DNA from: Tolumonas osonensis
Lineage (GTDB): Bacteria > Pseudomonadota > Gammaproteobacteria > Enterobacterales > Aeromonadaceae
Assembly (NCBI RefSeq): GCF_014202415.1
Contig: NZ_JACHGR010000005.1
Span: 124,001 to 188,000, forward strand
Direction: 5' to 3'
DNA length: 64,000 nucleotides
Part shown: piece after piece, positions 52,762 to 62,659 of the stretch
Numbering within the stretch: the first letter of the stretch is position 1
Layout of the letters: every line of letters begins with the position of its first letter
Made by a program: the position numbers and the translations under genes
Notes under the pieces: generated by a model
Told to the model about the DNA's origin: nothing
What the model saw: only the letters and a program-made list of their open reading frames with translations
The model's database searches: none

Positions 52762-54147
52762 TCATCGTTCTCGCAGTGCTGATTGTTTGGCACGCAGAAT
52801 AGGTTTTAACAAATATTCAAGAACACTTTTTTTCCCTGTAACGATATCAACTGTTGCCATCATCCCGGGAATGATTGGCAACGGCGCCTTTTCATCACCC
52901 AGAAAACTACGCTCCGTCCGCACCCGGACCAGGTAAAACGAATTACCCTTATCATCCTGGATTGAATCTGCGCTTATATGTTCAAGTTTCCCGTCTAATC
53001 CTCCATAAATAGTGAAATCATAGGCAGTAAACTTCACCATTGCCTTCAACCCCGGACGTAAAAACGCAATATCCTTGGGTAATACTTTAGCCTCAATCAA
53101 AAGAGTGTCTTCCGTTGGAACAATTTCCACGATGTCCATACCTGGCTGAACAACACCGCCAACCGTATTCACCTTCAGTGTTTTTATCGTCCCTTTGACC
53201 GGGGACGTGACACTGGTTCTGGAAACCCGATCGCGTAATCCGACCTGACCCTCTTTTAACTGCGAAAGCCTGCTCTGTTTTTCTTCCATCTCCTTCTGTG
53301 CATCCACTCGGAACTTAAGAGCGACATCTTTCCGTTTAAGAATAGACTCTCTTAGCAAAGAATTCTGTTTGGGTAACAATAATCTTGCATTTTCTAACTC
53401 ACCCTGCATGTCATTGAGCTGTCTTTGCATTTTCAGGAGATCAACCTGGGAAACGATACCTTCTTTCACCAAAGGACGATTGATGGCGACCTCTCTGCTG
53501 GCCAAACCGACGCTGCGGCCATATGTCCTGATTTTGTTATTGATCTCCAGAATCTCGTTTTCTTTCTGCTCAATCTGCTGCCCCATGATGACCAGCTGGT
53601 TATTGAGGTTATTAATATTGACCTGCAGAGCGCTCCGCTGCCGGGCTGCGTTTTCGGGAAAGGATTTTTCATAATCATCCGGGAAAACAATGGTCTGTTC
53701 TTTAAGTACAGCCTGCTCCCGCCAGGGCAGCGTGGAATCATTAGACACCGTAATACTCGCTATCTCTGCTTTCAGGCGGGCGACGTCGCCCTGCAGACTG
53801 ATCAGTTCCTGCTGCCTTTCCCGGAAGTCTGAACTGAAACGGGTATCATCAATGCGCAGTAATTCCTGCCCCTGTTCAACCTGCTGTCCTTCCCGGGCAA
53901 ATATTTCTTTTACAATGCCCCCTTCCAGATTCTGGATCACCTGCAACTGCTTCGAAGGAATAACCTTGCCTTCACCTCGGGTCACTTCGTCCAGTTCTGC
54001 CCAGGCAGCCCAGATAATGGCAACAATAAAAAACAGAAAACAGGCCCAGAGTAATGCTCTGGCGCCACGGGGGGTTGTCAGCAAGACGGCAGCAGAAGCA
54101 TCATCAAGCAGATTTTGCTGCTTTTGACTAAGTCCGGAATTCGCCAT
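52762..54147 (-). CDS. lapC: Membrane fusion protein LapC (HlyD family)
   Basis: A 461-residue type I secretion adaptor. One membrane helix (about 33-49) is followed by a lipoyl half (SKQLQVIQNLEGGIVKEIFAREGQQVEQGQELLRID), a long coiled-coil hairpin (about 100-300) and the HlyD C-terminal signature (VKGTIKTLKVNTVGGVVQPGMDIVEIVP, LEHISADSIQDDKG). It bridges the inner-membrane ABC protein and LapE. Its start shares a base with the lapB stop (TAATG), indicating translational coupling. Confidence 0.94.
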   Translation of the reverse strand: MANSGLSQKQQNLLDDASAAVLLTTPRGARALLWACFLFFIVAIIWAAWAELDEVTRGEGKVIPSKQLQVIQNLEGGIVKEIFAREGQQVEQGQELLRIDDTRFSSDFRERQQELISLQGDVARLKAEIASITVSNDSTLPWREQAVLKEQTIVFPDDYEKSFPENAARQRSALQVNINNLNNQLVIMGQQIEQKENEILEINNKIRTYGRSVGLASREVAINRPLVKEGIVSQVDLLKMQRQLNDMQGELENARLLLPKQNSLLRESILKRKDVALKFRVDAQKEMEEKQSRLSQLKEGQVGLRDRVSRTSVTSPVKGTIKTLKVNTVGGVVQPGMDIVEIVPTEDTLLIEAKVLPKDIAFLRPGLKAMVKFTAYDFTIYGGLDGKLEHISADSIQDDKGNSFYLVRVRTERSFLGDEKAPLPIIPGMMATVDIVTGKKSVLEYLLKPILRAKQSALRER

Positions 54148-56285
54148 TACAATGCCTCCTTCGCCCGAACTTTACCTTCTTTAAGTTGCTGTAATACCAA
54201 ATCTTTCGGACCATCAGCAACGACCACTCCCTGCTCAAGCACAATGATCCTGTTTACGATATCCAGCATTGAGGTTCGGTGAGTAATCAAAATCATGGTT
54301 GTGTCAGCAGATAAACCGGCCAGCTCCCGTTTAACTATACCTTCAGAGCGGTTATCCATATTGGCGGTGGGTTCATCCAGAATGAGAATCGGCGGATCAA
54401 GCAATAATGCCCGGGCCAGCGCAATTGACTGTCGCTGACCACCGGATAAGTTTCTGCCACCTTCCCCGACCTGCCGATCCAGACCGTTAGGATCATGGTT
54501 GGTAAACTGGCTGACACCCGCCCGATGAGCCGCACGTAATATTTGCGCATCCGTGGCCTGAGGATGGCCAAGTTGAATGTTCTGACGGATTGTCCCGTAG
54601 AACAGTGCAAAATCCTGCGGAACACACCCGATATTATTTCGGATCGTGGAAGGGTGAAGCTGGGGCAGTTCAAATCCATCCAGACGAACAGCCCCTTCCA
54701 AAGGTTTGTAGAGACCAAGGATGAGCTTCTCGAGGGTAGTTTTTCCGGCGCCGATGCGACCTATCACCGCCACTTTTTCACCGGGCTGGATCTTGAGAGA
54801 AACATGCTTCAGCGCCGCCTGTTCAATACCCGGGTAGTTGAATGACACGTCGTCCAGTTCGATGCGCCCGGACAGACGATCATAATCAAGATAATTTCTG
54901 TCATCTTCTCTTTCTGACGGGCTTTGCATGATAGTTTCAAGCAACAGCAAGGCGGATTTAGCCTGGTTATAGCGGGTTGATAAGACAGATAACTGGATCA
55001 ACGGACCAATTGCACGGCCGGAAAGCATCACCGCCGCAATCATGCCACCCATCGACAGATTGCCTTCGGATATTTCATATACCCCGAGAACCACAATCGC
55101 AACCATGGTCATTTGCTGAACATAGCTTGCCAGTCCCCCTACCATATTTGTGATCTTGCGGGTTTCGATGCCGACATTCGCCATATGGCTGACCGCCTGC
55201 TCCCAGCGATGCTGGAACTGACCTTCCGCATTATGGATCTTGACCGATTCCAATCCGGCCAGCGCTTCTATTACCGTGGCATATTTTTGTGATGCCAACC
55301 GGCTGCTTTCCTCGATGCTCTGCCGTAGCGGCGCCTGAATATAGAGGCTGTAGACAATCATAATGATGATGGCAACCAGGGGAACGACCGCCAGTACCCC
55401 GGCAAATATCCAGATAACCAGCAGAAACAGGAAGGCAAAAGGCAAATCCACCAGTGCCGAGACGGTGGCTGAAGTGAAAAACTCCCTGATGGATTCAAAT
55501 TCCTGCAGATGACGGGCAAAAGCTCCCGTTGAGATAGGTCTTGACTCCATACGGATACCAAGAACCTTGGCAAAGATTTTTGCCGAAAGCAGTAAATCCG
55601 ATTTTTTACCTGCTATATCAATGAAATAGCTTCTTAATTGCCGGATGATAAGGTCAAAGGCAAATATCAGTGAAACACCGATTGCCAGAACCCAGAGCGA
55701 ATCGAATGCCAGATTAGGTACGATCTTGTCGTAAACATTCATGATAAAAATCGGACTGGCAATGACGAAGATATTGATCAGTAATGACGCCACCAGCACA
55801 TCTTTATAGATAGGCACAGACTCAAGCAACGTACTCCAGAACCAGTGCCCGCTCCGGGGTTTCAGTACTTCCGGTGCCCGCGCATCAAATTGCAGACGAC
55901 GTTTGATATAAAATCCGTTACCTGAAAATTCGCTTTCCAGAACAGAAAAAGAGACAGATTGCTGACCAACACTACCTACCGGATAAAATAGTACAGCCTG
56001 CGAAGTTTCTTTATCCAGAGATAACAAGACGGCTGCTCGCCCGTCTTTCATCAATAAAACACACGGTAGCAGCAAGACAGGAACAGATTCAAAAGAAGAA
56101 GCAAAATAATCAACAACAAAACCGGCTCTGTGCGCGGCACGGGGAAACAGTTCCGGCGTCAGCACACCATTTTCCAATGGCAAACCGGCGGTCAACGCCT
56201 CACTCGTGTTACTCATGCCATAGTGCCGGGACATGAACAGTAAACACTCCAATAACGCATCCTGTTGCCTGCTAGCCATTGCCAT
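54147..56285 (-). CDS. lapB: Type I secretion ABC transporter LapB
   Basis: 712 residues. An N-terminal C39-like domain (about 1-135) appears to lack a working protease site, consistent with a docking domain for RTX substrates. Six membrane helices (about 160-440) follow, with SRPISTGAFARHLQEFESIREFFTSATVSALVDLPFA. The nucleotide-binding domain has Walker A GRIGAGKTT, signature LSGGQ, Walker B ILILDEPTANMD and an H-loop in ITHRTS. First gene of the lapBCEGD operon, with an AGGA site five bases before the ATG. Confidence 0.94.
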   Translation of the reverse strand: MAMASRQQDALLECLLFMSRHYGMSNTSEALTAGLPLENGVLTPELFPRAAHRAGFVVDYFASSFESVPVLLLPCVLLMKDGRAAVLLSLDKETSQAVLFYPVGSVGQQSVSFSVLESEFSGNGFYIKRRLQFDARAPEVLKPRSGHWFWSTLLESVPIYKDVLVASLLINIFVIASPIFIMNVYDKIVPNLAFDSLWVLAIGVSLIFAFDLIIRQLRSYFIDIAGKKSDLLLSAKIFAKVLGIRMESRPISTGAFARHLQEFESIREFFTSATVSALVDLPFAFLFLLVIWIFAGVLAVVPLVAIIIMIVYSLYIQAPLRQSIEESSRLASQKYATVIEALAGLESVKIHNAEGQFQHRWEQAVSHMANVGIETRKITNMVGGLASYVQQMTMVAIVVLGVYEISEGNLSMGGMIAAVMLSGRAIGPLIQLSVLSTRYNQAKSALLLLETIMQSPSEREDDRNYLDYDRLSGRIELDDVSFNYPGIEQAALKHVSLKIQPGEKVAVIGRIGAGKTTLEKLILGLYKPLEGAVRLDGFELPQLHPSTIRNNIGCVPQDFALFYGTIRQNIQLGHPQATDAQILRAAHRAGVSQFTNHDPNGLDRQVGEGGRNLSGGQRQSIALARALLLDPPILILDEPTANMDNRSEGIVKRELAGLSADTTMILITHRTSMLDIVNRIIVLEQGVVVADGPKDLVLQQLKEGKVRAKEAL

Positions 56286-56423
56286 AGAGTCCTTTTTTAT
56301 TCAGATAAACCTGAAAATCAGAGCTCAAGAATCCGGAAGAGCCCTTTTGAGTATCATTAATTCACCTATAACAGTACTACAAAATAAACTTTTTGCTTTA
56401 TTAAAGAATAAGCTAGGCAATAA

Positions 56424-56450
56424 AAAAGCGCCTGCATTGCAGGCGCTTTT
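56424..56450 (-). terminator. fbaA terminator
   Basis: Stem AAAAGCGCCTGCA/TGCAGGCGCTTTT with a very tight loop, followed on the minus strand by TTTATTG. It lies 28 bp beyond the fbaA stop and separates it from the lap operon. Confidence 0.85.
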
Positions 56451-56477
56451 CTTTAAAACTCAGAGGAAACTCTGAAA

Positions 56478-57554
56478 TTACAGTACGTCGATCGCGTTCA
56501 GTTCTTTGAATGCCTGTTCCAGACGGGCAATCATAGTTTCCTGAGCTTTACGCAGCCATACGCGTGGATCGTAGTATTTTTTGTTTGGTGCGTCTGGGCC
56601 TTCTGGGTTACCCAGCTGACCTTGCAGGTAAGCTTCTTTGTCTTTGTAGTAGTTCAGGATACCTTCCCAAGTAGCCCACTGGGTATCAGTATCGATGTTC
56701 ATTTTAACTACGCCGTAGCCTACAGACTCTTCGATTTCCTGCTGAGTTGAACCTGAACCACCGTGGAATACGAAGTTCAGAGTGTTAGCTGGAACACCGA
56801 ATTTTTCAGAAACGTATTTCTGAGAAGCATCCAGGATGCTTGGAGTCAGTTTAACGTTACCTGGTTTGTAAACACCGTGTACGTTACCGAAAGAAGCAGC
56901 GATGGTGAAACGTGGGCTGATTTTGCTCAGACGCTCGTAAGCGTAAGCAACGTCTTCTGGTTGGGTGTACAGAGCAGACTGATCCATGTGGCTGTTGTCT
57001 ACGCCATCTTCTTCACCACCAGTGCAACCCAGTTCCAGCTCCAGGGTCATGCCCATTTTCGCCATACGTTCCAGGTATTTGCAGCAAATGTCGATGTTCT
57101 CTTCCAGAGATTCTTCAGACAGATCCAGCATGTGAGAAGAGAACAGTGGCTTGCCGGTTTCAGCGAAGTGTTTTTCACCCGCGTCTAACAGACCGTCGAT
57201 CCATGGCAGCAGTTTTTTAGCAGCATGGTCAGTATGCAGAATTACAGGGATACCGTAAGCTTCAGCAACTGCGTGAACGTGTTTAGCACCAGAGATAGCA
57301 CCGATGATAGCGGCTTTCTGACCTTCCAGTTTCATGCCTTTACCAGCGATGAATGCAGCACCGCCGTTAGAGAACTGAACGATTACTGGCGCTTTAACTT
57401 TAGCAGCAGCTTCCAGTACAGCGTTAACTGAATCAGTACCAACACAGTTAACAGCAGGCAGAGCGAATTTGTTCGCTTTAGCTACTTCAAACACTTTCTG
57501 TACGTCGTCACCGGTAATAACGCCTGGTTTAACGAAATCAAAGATCTTAGACAT
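56478..57554 (-). CDS. fbaA: Class II fructose-bisphosphate aldolase
   Basis: A 358-residue zinc-dependent class IIA aldolase, interconverting fructose-1,6-bisphosphate with dihydroxyacetone phosphate and glyceraldehyde-3-phosphate. The N-terminus MSKIFDFVKPGVITGDDVQKVFEVAK, the catalytic Asp and zinc His in LHTDHAAKK (about 108-116), the acidic block ELELGCTGGEEDGVDN, and FHGGSGSTQQEI with KMNIDTDTQWA are all present. The order tkt-pgk-fbaA is the common gammaproteobacterial glycolytic cluster. It lies downstream of pgk and has a weak hairpin in between. Confidence 0.97.
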   Translation of the reverse strand: MSKIFDFVKPGVITGDDVQKVFEVAKANKFALPAVNCVGTDSVNAVLEAAAKVKAPVIVQFSNGGAAFIAGKGMKLEGQKAAIIGAISGAKHVHAVAEAYGIPVILHTDHAAKKLLPWIDGLLDAGEKHFAETGKPLFSSHMLDLSEESLEENIDICCKYLERMAKMGMTLELELGCTGGEEDGVDNSHMDQSALYTQPEDVAYAYERLSKISPRFTIAASFGNVHGVYKPGNVKLTPSILDASQKYVSEKFGVPANTLNFVFHGGSGSTQQEIEESVGYGVVKMNIDTDTQWATWEGILNYYKDKEAYLQGQLGNPEGPDAPNKKYYDPRVWLRKAQETMIARLEQAFKELNAIDVL

Positions 57555-57641
57555 TTCAAAGGTCCTATCAGGTGTTTAGCTACGAACTGCGGAGCTAAAC
57601 GAGTTGCTACAAAAAATTAATCACTGCCTGTTGGCAGAAGA

Positions 57642-57665
57642 ACGGGAGGCTATTGGGCCTCCCGT
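57642..57665 (-). terminator. Hairpin between pgk and fbaA
   Basis: ACGGGAGGC/GCCTCCCGT stem with loop TATTGG just past the pgk stop. On the minus strand it is followed only by TTCTTC, so it is likely an attenuator or mRNA 3'-end stabiliser allowing some read-through to fbaA. Confidence 0.55.
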
Positions 57666-57672
57666 CATATCA

Positions 57673-58836
57673 TTACGCTTTAGCGCGCTCTTCCAGAATC
57701 GCAACTGCAGGCAGTTTTTTGCCTTCTACGAATTCCAGGAATGCACCACCGCCGGTAGAGATGTAAGACACTTTGTCAGCGATACCGAACTTGTCGATAG
57801 CAGCCAGAGTGTCACCACCGCCAGCGATAGAGAATGCTGGTGATTCAGCGATCGCTTTAGCGATGATTTCAGTACCTTTAGCGAACTGGTCGAATTCGAA
57901 TACGCCTACAGGACCGTTCCACAGAATGGTTTTCGCGTTCATGATGATGTCAGCCAGTGCTTTCGCAGAATCAGGGCCGATATCGAAGATCATGTCGTCG
58001 TCAGCAACTTCAGATACAGACTTGATAGTAGCTGGAGTTGATTCAGAGAATTCTTTACCAACAACAACGTCAGTAGTTGCAGGAATAGAAGTTTCAGCAG
58101 CCAGTTTCTTGGCAGTGTCAATCAGGTCGTGTTCGCACAGAGACTTACCAACATTGTGGCCAGCAGCCGCGATGAAGGTGTTAGCGATACCACCACCAAC
58201 TACCAGCTGGTCAGCGATTTTAGACAGAGATTCCAGAACGGTCAGTTTGGTAGAAACTTTAGAACCACCAACGATAGCCACCATTGGGCGAGCTGGTTTG
58301 TCCATTGCTTTACCCAGAGCTTCCAGTTCACCAGCCAGCAGAGGACCAGCACAAGCAACAGGAGCAAACTGAGCAACACCGTAGGTAGAACCTTCAGCGC
58401 GGTGAGCAGTACCGAAAGCGTCCATTACGAATACGTCACACAGTGCAGCGTATTTCTTGGCCAGCTCTTCAGTATTTTTCTTTTCGCCTTTGTTGAAGCG
58501 GCAGTTTTCCAGAACAACCAGTTCACCCGCTGCAACTTCAACGCCGTCCAGGTAATCTTTAGCCAGACGTACTGGGCAGGACAGTTTGTCTTTCAGGTAG
58601 TTAACTACTGGCAGCAGAGAGAACTCTTCGTTGTACTCGCCTTCAGTCGGACGACCCAGGTGAGAAGTGATCATCAGCTTGGCGCCTTTTTCCAGGGCCA
58701 GTTTGATGGTTGGCAGAGTTGCAACGATACGTGCGTCAGAAGTTACTTTACCATCTTTCACTGGTACGTTCAGGTCAGCACGAACCAGTACGCGCTTACC
58801 AGCCAGATCCAGATCAGTCATTTTGATAACAGACAT
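57673..58836 (-). CDS. pgk: Phosphoglycerate kinase
   Basis: 387 residues. The N-terminal signature [18 protein letters not shown], substrate-binding [29 protein letters not shown], and the nucleotide loop with [19 protein letters not shown] and [15 protein letters not shown] are complete. It makes ATP from 1,3-bisphosphoglycerate in glycolysis. Length matches the E. coli protein. An AGGGGA-type site (complement of tcccct) precedes the ATG. Confidence 0.97.
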   Translation of the reverse strand: MSVIKMTDLDLAGKRVLVRADLNVPVKDGKVTSDARIVATLPTIKLALEKGAKLMITSHLGRPTEGEYNEEFSLLPVVNYLKDKLSCPVRLAKDYLDGVEVAAGELVVLENCRFNKGEKKNTEELAKKYAALCDVFVMDAFGTAHRAEGSTYGVAQFAPVACAGPLLAGELEALGKAMDKPARPMVAIVGGSKVSTKLTVLESLSKIADQLVVGGGIANTFIAAAGHNVGKSLCEHDLIDTAKKLAAETSIPATTDVVVGKEFSESTPATIKSVSEVADDDMIFDIGPDSAKALADIIMNAKTILWNGPVGVFEFDQFAKGTEIIAKAIAESPAFSIAGGGDTLAAIDKFGIADKVSYISTGGGAFLEFVEGKKLPAVAILEERAKA

Positions 58837-59143
58837 GTTAGTCCCCTATATTTTTCAGACATATAACGAAGTCAGTGCCGTGGCCTTATTAATCTTCCTG
58901 ATAAGGCACAATGAATAAAGTTAGCAGGTCAACCGGAAATAGCGGAATAAACTTCAGTGGTGTGTGTTGTTTTTTTCCTGACGCAGAGTCAGACACTGAA
59001 GCAAACTCAAAACGGTTATATGTGACTTGCTAAGCGTTTCATTCAAACGCAAAGAGTTTACTGTGCTTATGCATCAAACGCGATACTTGACACAGATTTT
59101 CTGCGAAAAAAACGGGAGCCGAAGCTCCCGTTTAACATTGCAT
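58837..59143. other. Gap between pgk and tkt, no gene seen
   Basis: 307 bp with no convincing coding sequence; epd, often found here, is absent. It contains the tkt terminator at its right end and, nearer to pgk, two small inverted repeats (CCTTAT...ATAAGG near 58883-58905 and CTGAC...GTCAG near 58978-58992). A promoter for pgk is expected, but I could not define a well-spaced -35/-10 pair. Confidence 0.5.
59110..59133 (-). terminator. Transketolase terminator
   Basis: Ten-pair stem AAACGGGAGC/GCTCCCGTTT with loop CGAA, followed on the minus strand by TTTTCGC after the stem's T's. It lies 10 bp past the tkt stop. Confidence 0.85.
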
Positions 59144-61144
59144 TTACGCTTGGAACAAACTTTCAACAGTTTGCACTACATTTTCTACAGTAAAGCCGAA
59201 CTCTTTAAACAACAATTCAGCCGGCGCTGATTCGCCGAATGTACGCATACCAATGATTTTGCCGTTCAGACCGGCGTATTTGTACCAGTAATCCGCGATA
59301 CCTGCTTCTACAGCGACACGTTTGGTCACCGCTGATGGCAGTACGGATTCTTTATACTCGGCAGACTGCGCATCAAACGCGTCGGTACATGGCATGGAAA
59401 CCACGCGAACCTTACGGCCTTTTCCGGTCAGTTCTTCTGCCGCCAGCATCGCCAGTTCAACTTCAGAACCAGTCGCAATCAGGATCGCTTCCGGTGTACC
59501 AACACAGTCACGCAGCACATAGCCACCCTTGGCAACGTCAGCCAGCTGAGCTGGAGTACGATCCATCTGTGTCAGGTTCTGACGGGAGAAAATCAGCGCG
59601 CTCGGGCCATCTTTACGTTCTACCGCATATTTCCATGCAATAGCTGACTCAACCTGGTCACATGGACGCCATGTGCTCATGTTCGGGGTCAGACGCAGAG
59701 AAGCCATCTGTTCTACCGGCTGGTGAGTCGGGCCATCTTCACCCAGACCAATTGAGTCATGGGTATAGACAAAGATAGAACGCTGTTTCATCAGCGCAGC
59801 CATACGCACCGCGTTGCGGGCATATTCCATGAACATCAGGAAAGTTGCGCCGTAAGGAATGAAACCACCGTGCAGTGCAATACCGTTCATCATCGCTGAC
59901 ATGGCAAATTCACGCACACCGTAGTGCACATAGTTGCCGGACGCGTCATCCGCAGTCAGAGAAACAGAACCGGACCACATGGTCAGGTTAGATGGTGCCA
60001 GGTCAGCGGAACCGCCCAGGAACTCAGGCAGCAGCTTACCAAATGCTTCAATCGCATTCTGGCTGGCTTTACGGGAAGCAATCTTGGCTGGGTTAGCCTG
60101 CAGGTCTTCAACAAACGCTTGTGATGCTTCAGCCCAGTTAGCCGGCAGTTCACCATTCACACGACGTTTGTATTCGTCGGCCAGTTCAGGATGCGCTTCA
60201 GCGTAGGCAGCAAATTTTTCGTTCCAGACGGCTTCTTTGGTCGCACCGGCGTCTTTTGCATTCCATTCTGCAGCGATATCGGCAGGGATCACGAATGCTT
60301 CATGGTTCCAGCCCAAGAATTCGCGAGCCGCAGCGATTTCAGCAGCGCCCAGCGGTGCGCCGTGGCAATCGTGAGAACCGGCTTTGTTCGGCGAACCGAA
60401 ACCAATCACGGTTTTGCAGCAGATCAGGGTTGGTTTGGTCGTTTCTGCTTTGGCTGCTTCGATAGCGGCCTTGATGGCGTCCGCGTCATGACCATCAACC
60501 GCGCGGATCACATGCCAGCCGTAAGCTTCAAAACGCGCCGGGGTATCATCGGTAAACCAGCCTTCAACATGACCGTCGATAGAAATACCGTTGTCATCCC
60601 AGAATGCGATCAGTTTGCCCAGTTTCAGAGTACCGGCCAGAGAACAGGCTTCGTGAGAAATACCTTCCATCATGCAACCGTCACCCATGAACACGTAGGT
60701 GTGGTGATCAACGATGTCAAAGCCAGGACGGTTAAACTGAGCAGCCAGCACTTTTTCGGCCAGCGCCATACCAACACCGTTGGTGATACCCTGACCCAGC
60801 GGACCAGTGGTGGTTTCAACACCCGGTGCATAGCCATATTCAGGATGGCCCGGGGTACGGGAATGCAGTTGACGGAAGTTTTTCAGATCGTCGATGGACA
60901 GATCGTAACCACTCAGATGCAACAGGGAGTACAGCAGCATAGAGCCGTGGCCATTGGAAAGAACAAAACGGTCACGCTCGCTCCATTGTGGGTTAGCTGG
61001 GTTGTGGTTCAAAAAGTCACGCCACAGCACTTCGGCAATATCAGCCATGCCCATCGGGGCGCCCGGGTGTCCGGAATTGGCTTTCTGAACTGCATCCATG
61101 CTCAATGCCCGGATGGCATTGGCTAACTCTTTACGAGAGGGCAT
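59144..61144 (-). CDS. tktA: Transketolase
   Basis: A 666-residue thiamine-diphosphate enzyme of the pentose phosphate pathway. Seen: the N-terminus [38 protein letters not shown], the ThDP motif [18 protein letters not shown]...[41 protein letters not shown] with the catalytic Glu, and [18 protein letters not shown]. It transfers two-carbon units between sugar phosphates. The symbol follows genomic context next to pgk-fbaA and metK. A GGAGTGACAA stretch precedes the ATG. Confidence 0.96.
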   Translation of the reverse strand: MPSRKELANAIRALSMDAVQKANSGHPGAPMGMADIAEVLWRDFLNHNPANPQWSERDRFVLSNGHGSMLLYSLLHLSGYDLSIDDLKNFRQLHSRTPGHPEYGYAPGVETTTGPLGQGITNGVGMALAEKVLAAQFNRPGFDIVDHHTYVFMGDGCMMEGISHEACSLAGTLKLGKLIAFWDDNGISIDGHVEGWFTDDTPARFEAYGWHVIRAVDGHDADAIKAAIEAAKAETTKPTLICCKTVIGFGSPNKAGSHDCHGAPLGAAEIAAAREFLGWNHEAFVIPADIAAEWNAKDAGATKEAVWNEKFAAYAEAHPELADEYKRRVNGELPANWAEASQAFVEDLQANPAKIASRKASQNAIEAFGKLLPEFLGGSADLAPSNLTMWSGSVSLTADDASGNYVHYGVREFAMSAMMNGIALHGGFIPYGATFLMFMEYARNAVRMAALMKQRSIFVYTHDSIGLGEDGPTHQPVEQMASLRLTPNMSTWRPCDQVESAIAWKYAVERKDGPSALIFSRQNLTQMDRTPAQLADVAKGGYVLRDCVGTPEAILIATGSEVELAMLAAEELTGKGRKVRVVSMPCTDAFDAQSAEYKESVLPSAVTKRVAVEAGIADYWYKYAGLNGKIIGMRTFGESAPAELLFKEFGFTVENVVQTVESLFQA

Positions 61145-61291
61145 TTGTCACTCCTGCTTTCAATTGGGTCTGTACAATTAAGTAAGGTGCGTATTGTCCC
61201 AAACTGATCACCGGTTGCGCAAATGTTATCTCGGTTATTTTATCGCATGGATGCTATATGTACTGATCGCTTGCTTAATTAGTACCGTACA

Positions 61292-61320
61292 TTGACGATA
61301 TCCGCATTGACTGCGACAAT
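61292..61320 (+). promoter_or_regulatory. metK promoter
   Basis: A -35 TTGACG (61292-61297), 17-bp spacer and -10 GACAAT (61315-61320) match sigma-70 spacing. Transcription would start near 61327, just before the MetJ-like boxes. Confidence 0.6.
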
Positions 61321-61332
61321 AGTCACATAGAT

Positions 61333-61348
61333 AGACGTCCAGATGTGG
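61333..61348 (+). promoter_or_regulatory. Two MetJ-type met boxes upstream of metK
   Basis: AGACGTCC (61333-61340) and AGATGTGG (61341-61348) are adjacent 8-bp units matching the AGACGTCT consensus at 7 and 5 positions. They lie just after the -10 box, where MetJ with S-adenosylmethionine would block transcription. No SAM riboswitch-like structure was noticed. Confidence 0.65.
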
Positions 61349-61420
61349 ATACTGCTATTTGTAATCGGGTTATTACCCGCGTTGCAATCGCCTTCAACTT
61401 TATTTACACAGAGAATTAAA

Positions 61421-62575
61421 ATGGCAAAACTGTTTACCTCCGAATCCGTTGCAGAAGGACATCCAGATAAAATCGCGGATCAGATTTCCGACGCGGTATT
61501 GGATGCCATTCTGGAACAGGATCCCAAAGCCCGTGTTGCTTGTGAAACATTCGTAAAAACAGGGATGGTGCTGGTTGGTGGTGAAATCACTACTTCTGCA
61601 TGGGTTGATATTGAAGAGCTGGTGCGTAAAACCGTTTGTGATATCGGCTATACCCATTCTGATATGGGCTTCGATGCTCATTCCTGTGCCGTACTGAATG
61701 CAATTGGTAAACAGTCACCGGATATTAACCAGGGCGTTGATCGTGAAGATCCAAGAGAACAGGGTGCTGGCGACCAGGGCCTGATGTTCGGTTATGCTTC
61801 TAATGAAACAGAAGTGTTAATGCCTGCGCCTATTACCTATGCACATCGTCTGGTGAAGCGTCAGTCTGAAGTGCGTAAAAATGGCACCCTGCCATGGCTG
61901 CGTCCGGATGCAAAAAGCCAGATCACCTTTATTTATGACAAACAAGGCAAGATCGAAGGGATTGATACCGTTGTTCTGTCTACACAGCACGCGCCGGACA
62001 TCAGCCAGTCTGATCTGATCGAAGCGGTACAGGAAGTGATCATCAAACCGGTTCTGCCGGCAGAATGGGTCAGCAAAAATACCAAGTATTTCATTAACCC
62101 GACCGGCCGTTTCGTAATCGGTGGCCCAATGGGCGACTGTGGCCTGACCGGTCGTAAAATTATCGTAGATACATACGGTGGTATGGCACGTCACGGTGGT
62201 GGTGCGTTCTCCGGTAAAGATCCGTCTAAAGTTGACCGTTCAGCGGCTTATGCTGCCCGTTATGTCGCGAAGAACATCGTGGCTGCTGGTCTGGCTGATC
62301 GCTGTGAAATCCAGGTTTCCTACGCCATCGGTGTTGCGGAACCGACTTCTATCAGTGTTGAAACATTCGGCACCGGTAAAGTGGATGAAGAACTTCTGAC
62401 TCAGCTGGTGCGTGATCAGTTCGATCTGCGTCCATATGGTCTGATTGAAATGCTGGATCTGGTTCGCCCAATCTACAAAGCAACTGCGGCTTATGGCCAC
62501 TTCGGCCGTGAAGAGTTCCCGTGGGAAAAAACCGACAAGGCCGAAATGCTGCGTGACCTCGCCGGTCTGAAATAA
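61421..62575 (+). CDS. metK: S-adenosylmethionine synthetase
   Basis: 384 residues from ATG 61421; the frame is open further upstream, but the family N-terminus [28 protein letters not shown] fixes the start. Signatures [39 protein letters not shown] and the C-terminal [12 protein letters not shown] are present. It makes SAM from methionine and ATP. The 384-residue length equals E. coli MetK. An AGAGAA site precedes the ATG. A terminator follows. Confidence 0.97.
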   Translation: MAKLFTSESVAEGHPDKIADQISDAVLDAILEQDPKARVACETFVKTGMVLVGGEITTSAWVDIEELVRKTVCDIGYTHSDMGFDAHSCAVLNAIGKQSPDINQGVDREDPREQGAGDQGLMFGYASNETEVLMPAPITYAHRLVKRQSEVRKNGTLPWLRPDAKSQITFIYDKQGKIEGIDTVVLSTQHAPDISQSDLIEAVQEVIIKPVLPAEWVSKNTKYFINPTGRFVIGGPMGDCGLTGRKIIVDTYGGMARHGGGAFSGKDPSKVDRSAAYAARYVAKNIVAAGLADRCEIQVSYAIGVAEPTSISVETFGTGKVDEELLTQLVRDQFDLRPYGLIEMLDLVRPIYKATAAYGHFGREEFPWEKTDKAEMLRDLAGLK

Positions 62576-62586
62576 TTACTGCGTTA

Positions 62587-62612
62587 AAAGGGGCTGCGGC
62601 CCCTTTCTTTTA
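62587..62612 (+). terminator. metK terminator
   Basis: Stem AAAGGGGC/GCCCCTTT with loop TGCG, followed by CTTTTATCT, 12 bp past the metK stop. Confidence 0.8.
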
Positions 62613-62659
62613 TCTGTATTATCCCTGCCAGATCGTTCGTTGTTTGCCCCCGCGCTTTT

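Noticed and set aside
57555-57672. Possible small gene between pgk and fbaA
   Set aside because: Only 118 bp with stops in the minus frames; it holds a hairpin and the fbaA leader.
58129-58866. 245-codon open frame antisense to pgk
   Set aside because: Shadow of phosphoglycerate kinase; Gln/Phe/Ser-rich translation with no recognisable domain.
60191-61126. 311-codon open frame antisense to transketolase
   Set aside because: The minus-strand transketolase is unmistakable over the whole stretch; the antisense frame is a codon-bias shadow with no family features.
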